This document shows, piece by piece, positions 1-9,144 of a DNA stretch of 64,000 nucleotides. Within the stretch, counting starts at the first letter, position 1; each line of letters begins with the position of its first letter. The DNA is from Cupriavidus necator N-1 (GTDB lineage Bacteria > Pseudomonadota > Gammaproteobacteria > Burkholderiales > Burkholderiaceae), in assembly GCF_000219215.1 (NCBI RefSeq), contig NC_015723.1:682001-746000 (forward strand), given 5' to 3'. The notes under the pieces were generated by a model. It was not told the DNA's origin, searched no databases, and was given only the letters and a program-made list of their open reading frames with translations. The position numbers were made by a program, and so were the translations under genes.

Positions 1-475
1 CGATCGCACCCTGGTGCGCGCCCCGCTTGCCGGCGTCATCAAGCAGATCAAGATCAATACCGTGGGCGGCGTGGTGCAGCCCGGCATGGACCTGCTGGAG
101 ATCGTCCCGCTGGAAGACACGCTGTTGGTCGAGGCGCGCGTGCGGCCTGCCGACATTGCCTTCCTGCGGCCCGGCCAGCCGGCGGTGGTCAAGCTGTCGG
201 CCTACGACTTTTCGATCTATGGCGGCTTTGCCGGCACCGTGGAGCATATCAGCGCCGATACGCTGACACCGGAGCGCCCGGGCGAGCGCCCGGAAAGCTA
301 CTACCTGGTGCGCGTGCGCACGCGCGACAACCGGCCAGGCGGCAGTGCCGTGCAGGTACCCATCCTGCCCGGCATGGTGGCCACGGTCGATGTGCTGACC
401 GGGCAGAAGACGGTGCTCCATTACCTGCTCAAGCCCATCATCAAGACCAGGGAACTGGCGTTCCGGGAACGATAA
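1..475 (+). CDS. Type I secretion membrane fusion protein (HlyD family), C-terminal part
   Basis: The reading frame is already open at the window edge, so only the last ~158 residues are present. The visible part starts with the lipoyl-like half motif (RAPLAGVIKQIKINTVGGVVQPG), followed by the beta-barrel section seen in HlyD/LapC-type adaptors (EIVPLEDTLLVEARVRPADIAFLRPGQ) and a short C-terminal helix. These periplasmic adaptors join an inner membrane ABC exporter to a TolC-type channel. The giant adhesin 75 bases downstream and the TolC homologue after it make this the adaptor of a dedicated type I system. The ABC transporter gene probably lies upstream, outside the window. Confidence 0.88.
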   Translation, partial: DRTLVRAPLAGVIKQIKINTVGGVVQPGMDLLEIVPLEDTLLVEARVRPADIAFLRPGQPAVVKLSAYDFSIYGGFAGTVEHISADTLTPERPGERPESYYLVRVRTRDNRPGGSAVQVPILPGMVATVDVLTGQKTVLHYLLKPIIKTRELAFRER

Positions 476-550
476 GAACGGGGCGGACTGCCCACGACGA
501 TAACAAGCAAGGCATGGCCGGCAGGCCGGCATTCAGGACGGAGAGTAATC

Positions 551-3500
551 ATGGCAACCCTGACAGGTAGCAACGGCAGCGACAGCATCAGCGGCACCAC
601 GTCCGCCGACACCATCCTGAGCGGCAATGGCAATGACTACGTCAGCGCCGGCGATGGCAACGACTATGTCGATGCCGGCAACGGCGACGATATCGTCGAA
701 GGCGGCAGCGGCGACGACACGCTGCTGGGCGCCAACGGCAAGGACCGCGTGTTCGGCGGGCTCGGCAATGACAACTTGTCGGGTGGCAACGGCACCGACG
801 CGGTCTATGGCGGCAGCGGCGATGACGTGATCGGCAGCATCGACGGCTCGTCGGCGCTTTACACCGGCGACAATGGCGGCGATACGCTGTATGGCGACGG
901 CTACGACAGCTACGCCGACTACCTGCTCGGTGCCGGCCATGAGTCAGCCCGGCCGGGTAACGACCGCATCTATGGCGGCAACGGCGACGACCTGATCTAC
1001 GGAGACAACGGCAACAATGCCGCCCTCGGCGGCGATGACATCATCGCCGGTGGCAACGGCAAGGACACCATCTACGGTGAAGGCGGCAACGACAAGATCT
1101 CCGGCGGGGCAGGCGGCGATACCCTGAGCGGCGGCAGCGGCGCTGACGTCTTTGTCTATAACGCCGTCTCCGACTCCACCGCGGCCGGCATGGATGTGAT
1201 CACCGACTTCCAGCGCGGCGTGGACCACCTCGACTTGCGGCCCGTGCTGGGCGACGCTGGCTTTGAATGGGGTGGCCGCCAGCCCACGGCCCACGGAGCC
1301 TGGTTCCAGCAATCGGGGGGCAATACCTATGTCTACGTGGATGTCGACGGCAATCCCGCCACGGCGGAAATGGTCATCAAGCTCAACGGACTGCACGAAC
1401 TGACCAAGTCGGACTTCGCTGGCTACGACAACCATGCGCCAACGGCAGTGGCCGATACCCACGCGATCGGCGAGAACAACTCTCCGAACCCGATCACCGG
1501 CAATGTGCTGTCGAACGACAGCGACGTCGATGCGGGGAACGTGCTGGCCGTGGCCAATCCCGGCACCTATGCCGGCCAGTACGGCACGCTGACGCTCCAC
1601 GCCGACGGCAGCTACAGCTATGAGCTGGACAACGGCAAAGGCCAGGTGCAGGCATTGCGGCAGGGCCAGCAAGTCCAGGACACGTTCAACTATGAGGTGT
1701 CCGACGGGCAGGCCGGTGCGGCTTCTTCGCTGAGCATCCGGATTACGGGTGCCAACGATGGAGCCACCATCACGGCCTCGGCCAGCGAGGACAAGGCAGT
1801 GACCGAAGCCGGCGGCGCAGGCAATGCTGAAACTGGCGACGCATCTGCCAGCGGCAAGCTGACGGTCACCGATGTCGACACCGGTGAAGCGCACTTCGCC
1901 GCGGTGGCGCCGGAGAGCCTGGCAGGACAGTACGGCACCTTCGCCTTCGACAGCAACACCGGGGCCTGGAGCTATACGCTCGACAACACCAAAGCGGATG
2001 CCCTGATCGCGGGCCAGCAGGTCAGCGATTCGCTGACGGTGTCCTCGGCCGACCAGAGCGCGCAGCAGACCATCAAGGTCGACATCACCGGTGCCAACGA
2101 TCACGCCACCATCTCGGCCTCGGCCAACGAAGACAAGGCAGTGACCGAATCCGGTGGCGCAGGCAACACCGACCCGGGCGACGCCTCCGCCAGCGGCAAG
2201 CTGACGGTCACCGATGTCGACACCGGTGAAGCGCACTTCGCCGCGGTGGCGCCGGAGAGCCTGGCAGGACAGTACGGCACCTTCGCCTTCGACAGCAACA
2301 CCGGGGCCTGGAGCTATACGCTCGACAACACCAAAGCGGATGCCCTGATCGCGGGCCAGCAGGTCAGCGATTCGCTGACGGTGTCCTCGGCCGACCAGAG
2401 CGCGCAGCAGACCATCAAGGTCGACATCACCGGTGCCAACGATCACGCCACCATCACAGCCTCGGCCAGTGAAGACAAGGCGGTGACCGAAGCCGGCGGC
2501 GCAGGCAACACCGACCCGGGCGACGCCTCCGCCAGCGGCAAGCTGACGGTCACCGATGTCGACACCGGTGAAGCGCACTTCGCCGCGGTGGCGCCGGAGA
2601 GCCTGGCAGGGCAGTACGGCACCTTCAGCTTCGACAGCAATACCGGGGCCTGGAGCTATACGCTCGACAACACCAAGGCGGATGCCCTGATCGCGGGCCA
2701 GCAGGTCAGTGATTCGCTGACGGTGTCCTCCGCCGACCAGACGGCGCAGCAGACCATCAAGGTCGACATCACTGGTGCCAACGACCACGCCACCATCACA
2801 GCCTCGGCCAACGAAGACAAGGCAGTGACCGAAGCCGGCGGCGCAGGCAACACCGACCTCGGCGACGCCTCCGCCAGCGGCAAGCTGACGGTCACTGACG
2901 TCGATACCGGTGAAGCGCACTTCGCCGCGGTGGCGCCGGAGAGCCTGGCCGGGCAGTACGGCACCTTCAGCTTCGACAGCAATACCGGGGCCTGGAGCTA
3001 TACGCTCGACAACACCAAGGCGGATGCCCTGATCGCGGGCCAGCAGGTCAGCGATTCGCTGACGGTGTCCTCGGCCGACCAGAGCGCGCAGCAGACCATC
3101 AAGGTTGACATCACCGGTGCCAACGATCACGCCACCATCACAGCCTCGGCCAGTGAAGACAAGGCGGTGACCGAGGCCGGCGGCGCCGGCAACACCGATC
3201 CCGGCGACGCCTCCGCCAGCGGCAAGCTGACGGTCACTGACGTCGATACCGGTGAAGCGCACTTCGCCGCGGTGGCGCCGGAGAGCCTGGCCGGGCAGTA
3301 CGGCACCTTCAGCTTCGACAGCAACACCGGCGCCTGGAGCTATACGCTGGACAACACCAAGGCCGATGCGCTGATCGCTGGCCAGCAGGTCAGTGATTCG
3401 CTGACGGTGTCCTCCGCCGACCAGACGGCGCAGCAGACCATCAAGGTCGACATCACTGGTGCCAACGACCACGCCACCATCTCGGCCTCAGCCAGTGAAG

Positions 3501-6500
3501 ACAAGGCGGTCACCGAAGCCGGCGGCGCAGGCAATGCTGAAACTGGCGACGCATCCGCCAGCGGCAAGCTGACGGTCACTGACGTCGATACCGGTGAAGC
3601 ACACTTCGCCGCGGTGGCGCCGGAGAGCCTGGCAGGGCAGTACGGCACCTTCGCCTTCGACAGCAATACCGGCGCCTGGAGCTATACGCTGGACAACACC
3701 AAGGCGGATGCCCTGATCGCGGGCCAGCAGGTCAGTGATTCGCTGACGGTGTCCTCCGCCGACCAGACGGCGCAGCAGACCATCAAGGTCGACATCACCG
3801 GTGCCAACGACCACGCCACCATCACAGCCTCGGCCAGTGAAGACAAGGCAGTGACCGAAGCCGGCGGCGCAGGCAACACCGACCTCGGCGACGCCTCCGC
3901 CAGCGGCAAGCTGACGGTTACCGATGTCGACACCGGTGAAGCGCACTTCGCCGCGGTGGCGCCGGAGAGCCTGGCAGGACAGTACGGCACCTTCGCCTTC
4001 GACAGCAACACCGGGGCCTGGAGCTATACGCTCGACAACACCAAAGCGGATGCCCTGATCGCGGGCCAGCAGGTCAGCGATTCGCTGACGGTGTCCTCGG
4101 CCGACCAGAGCGCGCAGCAGACCATCAAGGTCGACATCACCGGTGCCAACGATCACGCCACCATCTCGGCCTCGGCCAACGAAGACAAGGCAGTGACCGA
4201 ATCCGGTGGCGCAGGCAATACCGACCCGGGCGACGCCTCCGCCAGCGGCAAGCTGACGGTCACCGATGTCGACACCGGTGAAGCGCACTTCGCCGCGGTG
4301 GCGCCGGAGAGCCTGGCAGGACAGTACGGCACCTTCGCCTTCGACAGCAACACCGGGGCCTGGAGCTATACGCTCGACAACACCAAAGCGGATGCCCTGA
4401 TCGCGGGCCAGCAGGTCAGCGATTCGCTGACGGTGTCCTCGGCCGACCAGAGCGCGCAGCAGACCATCAAGGTCGACATCACCGGTGCCAACGATCACGC
4501 CACCATCACAGCCTCGGCCAGTGAAGACAAGGCGGTGACCGAAGCCGGCGGCGCAGGCAACACCGACCCGGGCGACGCCTCCGCCAGCGGCAAGCTGACG
4601 GTCACCGATGTCGACACCGGTGAAGCGCACTTCGCCGCGGTGGCGCCGGAGAGCCTGGCAGGGCAGTACGGCACCTTCAGCTTCGACAGCAATACCGGGG
4701 CCTGGAGCTATACGCTCGACAACACCAAGGCGGATGCCCTGATCGCGGGCCAGCAGGTCAGTGATTCGCTGACGGTGTCCTCCGCCGACCAGACGGCGCA
4801 GCAGACCATCAAGGTCGACATCACTGGTGCCAACGACCACGCCACCATCACAGCCTCGGCCAGCGAGGACAAGGCAGTGACCGAAGCCGGCGGCGCAGGC
4901 AACACCGACCTCGGCGACGCCTCCGCCAGCGGCAAGCTGACGGTTACCGATGTCGACACCGGTGAAGCGCACTTCGCCGCGGTGGCGCCGGAGAGCCTGG
5001 CCGGGCAGTACGGCACCTTCAGCTTCGACAGCAACACCGGCGCCTGGAGCTATACGCTGGACAACACCAAGGCCGATGCGCTGATCGCGGGCCAGCAGGT
5101 CAGTGATTCGCTGACGGTGTCCTCCGCCGACCAGACGGCGCAGCAGACCATCAAGGTCGACATCACTGGTGCCAACGACCACGCCACCATCTCGGCCTCA
5201 GCCAGTGAAGACAAGGCGGTCACCGAAGCCGGCGGCGCAGGCAATGCTGAAACTGGCGACGCATCCGCCAGCGGCAAGCTGACGGTTACCGATGTCGACA
5301 CCGGTGAAGCGCACTTCGCCGCGGTGGCGCCGGAGAGCCTGGCCGGACAGTACGGCACGTTCAACTTCGACAGCAACACCGGCGCCTGGAGCTATACGCT
5401 GGACAACACCAAGGCCGATGCGCTGATCGCGGGCCAGCAGGTCAGTGATTCGCTGACGGTGGCTTCGGCAGACCAGACGGCGCAGCAGATCATCAAGGTC
5501 AACATCACCGGTGCCAACGACCACGCCACCATCTCGGCCTCGGCCAACGAAGACAAGGCAGTGACCGAAGCCGGCGGCGCAGGCAACACCGACCTCGGCG
5601 ACGCATCTGCCAGCGGCAAGCTGACGGTTACCGATGTCGACACCGGTGAAGCACACTTCGCCGCGGTGGCGCCGGAGAGCCTGGCAGGACAGTACGGCAC
5701 CTTCACCTTCGACACCAACACCGGGGCCTGGACCTACACGCTCGACAACAGCAAGGTGCAGTTTCTCGCCGCAGGCCAGCATGTGACCGACTCGCTGTCC
5801 GTGCAATCGGCCGATCTCACCGCCACCCAGGCAATCACAGTCAACATCACCGGCGCCAATGATGCTGCTGTGAACGCCATGCCCACGGCACAGGTAGTCA
5901 ACGAAGACGCGCCGCTGGTATTCAGCACCACCAATGGCAACGCCCTCAGCATCTCTGACGTGGACAACGGCAGCCATACCGTGACGCTCAGTGCGACCTC
6001 CGGCACGATCAGCCTGAACGGCTTCGCGGGGCTGCAGTTCCTGGCGGGCGACGGCACCTCGGACAGCACCATGACGTTCACGGGCAGTGACGCGGCGATC
6101 AATGCCGCGCTGAACGGCCTGCGTTTCGTCGGTGACAAGGACTATGCGGGCGCAGCCACGCTGCAGATGCAGACCAGCGATGGCGCCTCGGTCGATAGCG
6201 ACTCGGTCGCGATTGCAATCAATCCGGTCAATGACGCACCAGTGGCGGCAGCGGACGTGATCTACGCCTCGAACAATACCAACGGCATCCTGATCCCTGT
6301 CAGCGCACTGCTTGGCAATGACGGCGATGTCGATGGCATGGCCTTGTCGGTGATTGCGCTGGGGTCTGCCACGGGCGCGGTCAGCAACCTGGCGTTCGCG
6401 CCGGGGACCAATAACAGCTACGTCATGTTCAACACCGACAACGGGGCGTCGGGCAGCTTCAGCTACACCATTTACGATGGTGCGGGCGGCACCAGTACGG

Positions 6501-7552
6501 CTACCGTCACGGTCAATGTCTCGTCGACCAACGGGTCGGCCGACGTGTCGCTGGCGGGCCTGAACTACCAGGCTTCCTACCTGGATGGCGGCAGCAACTC
6601 CGATGCGCTCACGGGCGGCGCCACCGGCGACGTCTTTATTGGCGGCAACGCCGCCGACACGCTCAAGGGCGGCACCGGCGACGACGTGCTGCGCGGTGGC
6701 ATAGGCGACGACACGCTCGACGGCGGCACCGGCATCGACATGCTGGACTTCTCGGATGCGAGCGGCGCTGTCACCTTTACCCTGACCCAGAGCGGCAGCG
6801 GCACCCTCGTCAACCTGACCAGCGTCGGCCTGGACCGGGATACCTACAGCAATATGGAAGGCGTGATCGGTTCGCGCTTCAGTGACACACTGACCGGCAG
6901 CTCGTCCGGCGACATCATTCGCGCCGGCGCGGGCAATGACACCATCGACGGCGGTGCAGGCATCGATCTGCTGGATTTCTCCGATGCCACCGGCGCGATC
7001 TCGCTCACTCTGACACAGAGCAGCAGTGCCACGGCGCTGAACCTGGTTGCGGTCGGCCTTGGCACCGACAGCTACAAGAACATGGAAGGCGTGATCGGTT
7101 CGGCTTTCAACGACAACCTGATTGGCTCGAGTGGCATCGACGTGCTGCGGGGCGGCGCCGGCGATGACAACCTGACTGGTGGCGGCGGCAACGACACCCT
7201 GATTGGCGGTGCGGGTGTCGACACCCTCACCGGCGGTGCAGGCAGTGATACGTTCGCCTTTCTCCGGGCCGACTCGGCCTCGGTGGACAAGGTCACCGAT
7301 TTTGACCGGGCGCCCGTGGCCGCGGGCGGCGATGTGCTGGATTTGTCCGACCTGCTTTCCGGCGTCACCGTCACAGCTGCCAATGCCGGGCAGTTCATTC
7401 GCCTGTCGGAAGTCGATGGCAACACCGTCGTCAGCCTGGATCGGGATGGCAGTGGCACGGCGGCTGCATTCCAGGACGTGGCGGTGCTGCAGGGCGTAGT
7501 CGGGCTCGATCTCAACACGTTGTTGAGCAACGGCAATATCCACACCGCCTGA
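551..7552 (+). CDS. Giant RTX/VCBS repeat adhesin secreted by a type I system
   Basis: This 2333-residue protein is probably a surface or biofilm adhesin. The ATG follows GGAGAG at a good distance. Domain order by eye: nonapeptide calcium-binding RTX repeats (GGXGXDX type) at residues ~1-200; a serralysin-like RTX closing region ~200-295; one divergent VCBS/cadherin-like domain ~296-400; twelve near-identical 114-residue VCBS units ~403-1770; two further Ig-like domains ~1775-1990; and a second RTX block ~2010-2280 containing two copies of a DFSDA-type module. The end is non-repetitive (~50 residues) and would carry the type I secretion signal. There is no Sec signal peptide. No LapA-type N-terminal retention module is apparent, because RTX repeats begin almost at residue 1. 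The flanking HlyD and TolC genes support type I export. The ligand is unknown. Confidence 0.9.
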   Translation: MATLTGSNGSDSISGTTSADTILSGNGNDYVSAGDGNDYVDAGNGDDIVEGGSGDDTLLGANGKDRVFGGLGNDNLSGGNGTDAVYGGSGDDVIGSIDGSSALYTGDNGGDTLYGDGYDSYADYLLGAGHESARPGNDRIYGGNGDDLIYGDNGNNAALGGDDIIAGGNGKDTIYGEGGNDKISGGAGGDTLSGGSGADVFVYNAVSDSTAAGMDVITDFQRGVDHLDLRPVLGDAGFEWGGRQPTAHGAWFQQSGGNTYVYVDVDGNPATAEMVIKLNGLHELTKSDFAGYDNHAPTAVADTHAIGENNSPNPITGNVLSNDSDVDAGNVLAVANPGTYAGQYGTLTLHADGSYSYELDNGKGQVQALRQGQQVQDTFNYEVSDGQAGAASSLSIRITGANDGATITASASEDKAVTEAGGAGNAETGDASASGKLTVTDVDTGEAHFAAVAPESLAGQYGTFAFDSNTGAWSYTLDNTKADALIAGQQVSDSLTVSSADQSAQQTIKVDITGANDHATISASANEDKAVTESGGAGNTDPGDASASGKLTVTDVDTGEAHFAAVAPESLAGQYGTFAFDSNTGAWSYTLDNTKADALIAGQQVSDSLTVSSADQSAQQTIKVDITGANDHATITASASEDKAVTEAGGAGNTDPGDASASGKLTVTDVDTGEAHFAAVAPESLAGQYGTFSFDSNTGAWSYTLDNTKADALIAGQQVSDSLTVSSADQTAQQTIKVDITGANDHATITASANEDKAVTEAGGAGNTDLGDASASGKLTVTDVDTGEAHFAAVAPESLAGQYGTFSFDSNTGAWSYTLDNTKADALIAGQQVSDSLTVSSADQSAQQTIKVDITGANDHATITASASEDKAVTEAGGAGNTDPGDASASGKLTVTDVDTGEAHFAAVAPESLAGQYGTFSFDSNTGAWSYTLDNTKADALIAGQQVSDSLTVSSADQTAQQTIKVDITGANDHATISASASEDKAVTEAGGAGNAETGDASASGKLTVTDVDTGEAHFAAVAPESLAGQYGTFAFDSNTGAWSYTLDNTKADALIAGQQVSDSLTVSSADQTAQQTIKVDITGANDHATITASASEDKAVTEAGGAGNTDLGDASASGKLTVTDVDTGEAHFAAVAPESLAGQYGTFAFDSNTGAWSYTLDNTKADALIAGQQVSDSLTVSSADQSAQQTIKVDITGANDHATISASANEDKAVTESGGAGNTDPGDASASGKLTVTDVDTGEAHFAAVAPESLAGQYGTFAFDSNTGAWSYTLDNTKADALIAGQQVSDSLTVSSADQSAQQTIKVDITGANDHATITASASEDKAVTEAGGAGNTDPGDASASGKLTVTDVDTGEAHFAAVAPESLAGQYGTFSFDSNTGAWSYTLDNTKADALIAGQQVSDSLTVSSADQTAQQTIKVDITGANDHATITASASEDKAVTEAGGAGNTDLGDASASGKLTVTDVDTGEAHFAAVAPESLAGQYGTFSFDSNTGAWSYTLDNTKADALIAGQQVSDSLTVSSADQTAQQTIKVDITGANDHATISASASEDKAVTEAGGAGNAETGDASASGKLTVTDVDTGEAHFAAVAPESLAGQYGTFNFDSNTGAWSYTLDNTKADALIAGQQVSDSLTVASADQTAQQIIKVNITGANDHATISASANEDKAVTEAGGAGNTDLGDASASGKLTVTDVDTGEAHFAAVAPESLAGQYGTFTFDTNTGAWTYTLDNSKVQFLAAGQHVTDSLSVQSADLTATQAITVNITGANDAAVNAMPTAQVVNEDAPLVFSTTNGNALSISDVDNGSHTVTLSATSGTISLNGFAGLQFLAGDGTSDSTMTFTGSDAAINAALNGLRFVGDKDYAGAATLQMQTSDGASVDSDSVAIAINPVNDAPVAAADVIYASNNTNGILIPVSALLGNDGDVDGMALSVIALGSATGAVSNLAFAPGTNNSYVMFNTDNGASGSFSYTIYDGAGGTSTATVTVNVSSTNGSADVSLAGLNYQASYLDGGSNSDALTGGATGDVFIGGNAADTLKGGTGDDVLRGGIGDDTLDGGTGIDMLDFSDASGAVTFTLTQSGSGTLVNLTSVGLDRDTYSNMEGVIGSRFSDTLTGSSSGDIIRAGAGNDTIDGGAGIDLLDFSDATGAISLTLTQSSSATALNLVAVGLGTDSYKNMEGVIGSAFNDNLIGSSGIDVLRGGAGDDNLTGGGGNDTLIGGAGVDTLTGGAGSDTFAFLRADSASVDKVTDFDRAPVAAGGDVLDLSDLLSGVTVTAANAGQFIRLSEVDGNTVVSLDRDGSGTAAAFQDVAVLQGVVGLDLNTLLSNGNIHTA
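1759..5862 (+). repeat. Twelve tandem 342-bp VCBS units inside the adhesin gene
   Basis: Units begin near 1759, 2101, 2443, 2785, 3127, 3469, 3811, 4153, 4495, 4837, 5179 and 5521, giving an exact 342-base (114-codon) period. Each unit encodes a ~100-residue bacterial Ig-like domain with conserved signatures such as SGKLTVTDVDTGEAHF, AGQYGTF and ITGANDHATI. The units differ mainly at a few diagnostic positions (NTDP, NTDL or NAET; SASA or SASAN). Long stretches are identical at multi-unit offsets, which points to recent unequal crossover or gene conversion. Short-read assemblies of this region may have the wrong copy number. Confidence 0.95.
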
Positions 7553-7718
7553 GGCGTGCGATCGGTGGCGGATTCAGAGAGGGAAATGCAGGGCAGCAGT
7601 AAAGCCGGAATCCGGCGCAGTTGAAAACCATAATAAACGGGTAGCGCACCGCTTCCCGTCTCGCGCAGGCGCCGGCCAGCGTGATACGCGGCAGCGGGTG
7701 CGCCCGAGTGGGGGAAGC

Positions 7719-9071
7719 ATGACAACGACATGGTGCCGGCTGGCACATGTACTGCTATGGGCCGCCATGGTGGTGCCGCATCACGCGGCAGCCCAGGCGC
7801 TGCGCCAGGCAGTCGAGCAAGCCGTGCATACCAATCCCGAAGTGCTGGCGGCGGGCAGCCGCCGGCTGGCCGCGGACGAGGGGCTGACGCAGGCGCGCGC
7901 CGGTTACCTGCCGCGGGTCGATGTCAATGCCGCCACCGGTCGCGTACGCCTGGACAGCCACAGCACCCGGCTGATGGGCCTGTCCGACTCTTCCTATGCC
8001 AGTCATGCGGCCGGCGTGACGATCTCGCAGATGCTGTTCGACGGCTTCGCCACCAGCAGCGATGTGGAGCGCCAGGGCGCACGGATCGACGGTGCGGCCT
8101 ACCGGGTCGGCGCGACTGCCGAAGACATCGCGCTGCGCACGGTCGGCGTCTATGTGGAGGTCCTGCGGCGTCAGGAAACGGTGGTCATCGGCCTGGCCAA
8201 TCTGGAAGCGCACCAGCACATCTATGACCAGATCCGGCTTGGCGCCGACAACGGGGTGCTGCGCCGCGCCGATCTCTATCAGGTCGAAAGCCGCCTGGCG
8301 CTGGCCAAGGCCAGCCTGCGGGCGGAGCAGGGCAGCTTGCAGGACGCCATGACAGCCTACTTGCGCGTGGTCGGCGCGCCGCCGGAGGCCTTGTCCAGGC
8401 CGGACTCGCTGTCGACGCTGCTGCCTGCCACCGAACGGGAGGCGCAGCAGGTGGCAAACGCCAATCACCCCGCGCTGGGTGCTGGGCAGGCCGATATCGC
8501 CGAAGCCCTGGCCGGACGTTCGCTGGCCAAGTCCGCGTTGTGGCCAAGGCTGGATCTCGAGGTCGGCGTGGCGCGCGACCGCGACCGCGTGCTCGGCACC
8601 ACCGACGAGCGCAGCGTGATGCTGCGCGTGCGCTACAACCTGTTTCGCGGCAACGCCGACAAGGCGCGCATCAACGAGGCCGGCTACCAGGTCCAGGAAG
8701 CAGAGCAGAACCTGGACCGGCTGCGCAGGCAGGTGCAGGAGGCCGTATCGCAGGCCTATAACGCCCACCTGACGGCGCAGGACCGGCTGGTGAGCCTCAA
8801 GCAATACGTGGAGGCCAGCGACGCCACGCGCGTCAGCTACGGCAAGCAATTCCGGATCGGGCAGCGCAGCCTGCTTGACCTGCTGAATGCCGAGAACGAG
8901 TACTTCAGCGCCCGCACGGCCTATGTGACCGGCCAGTACAACGAACTGGCCAGCCAGTACCGCATCCTTGCCGGCATGGGCTTGCTATTGGCGACCCTGC
9001 AGGTGCCGCCGCCTCAGACGGGGATGGTGCAGGTGGGGCAGTGGGCAGCGCCGCCGGTGGGACAGAGGTAG
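7719..9071 (+). CDS. TolC-family outer membrane efflux/secretion channel
   Basis: The 450-residue product starts with a Sec signal peptide (MTTTWCRLAHVLLWAAMVV...AAAQA), followed by the duplicated helical layout of outer membrane factors (PF02321-type repeats). A typical phrase is the ending YNELASQYRILAGMGLLLATL. I chose the ATG preceded by GGGGGAAG; a GTG seven codons upstream is also in frame but has no ribosome site. Its place after the HlyD adaptor and RTX adhesin makes it the outer membrane pore of that secretion system (LapE/AggA-like role) rather than a drug efflux channel. It lies 166 bases after the adhesin. Confidence 0.9.
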   Translation: MTTTWCRLAHVLLWAAMVVPHHAAAQALRQAVEQAVHTNPEVLAAGSRRLAADEGLTQARAGYLPRVDVNAATGRVRLDSHSTRLMGLSDSSYASHAAGVTISQMLFDGFATSSDVERQGARIDGAAYRVGATAEDIALRTVGVYVEVLRRQETVVIGLANLEAHQHIYDQIRLGADNGVLRRADLYQVESRLALAKASLRAEQGSLQDAMTAYLRVVGAPPEALSRPDSLSTLLPATEREAQQVANANHPALGAGQADIAEALAGRSLAKSALWPRLDLEVGVARDRDRVLGTTDERSVMLRVRYNLFRGNADKARINEAGYQVQEAEQNLDRLRRQVQEAVSQAYNAHLTAQDRLVSLKQYVEASDATRVSYGKQFRIGQRSLLDLLNAENEYFSARTAYVTGQYNELASQYRILAGMGLLLATLQVPPPQTGMVQVGQWAAPPVGQR

Positions 9072-9144
9072 GGGGGGACGGTACCGGGCAATCCGGCAGC
9101 CATGCTTCAGCCGCCGGCCACCGGAGATCCTGACCCGGCCCGCA

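Noticed and set aside
1759..5862. A regular direct-repeat array that could suggest CRISPR
   Set aside because: The period is 342 bases, the whole unit is coding and conserved with no unique spacers, and it translates to VCBS domains.
944..7543. Three very long reverse-strand open frames (about 840, 560 and 780 codons) opposite the adhesin
   Set aside because: They mirror the forward repeats, have repetitive Arg/Gly/Val-rich translations without any family motif, and lack ribosome sites. The 342-base period without stop codons creates them.
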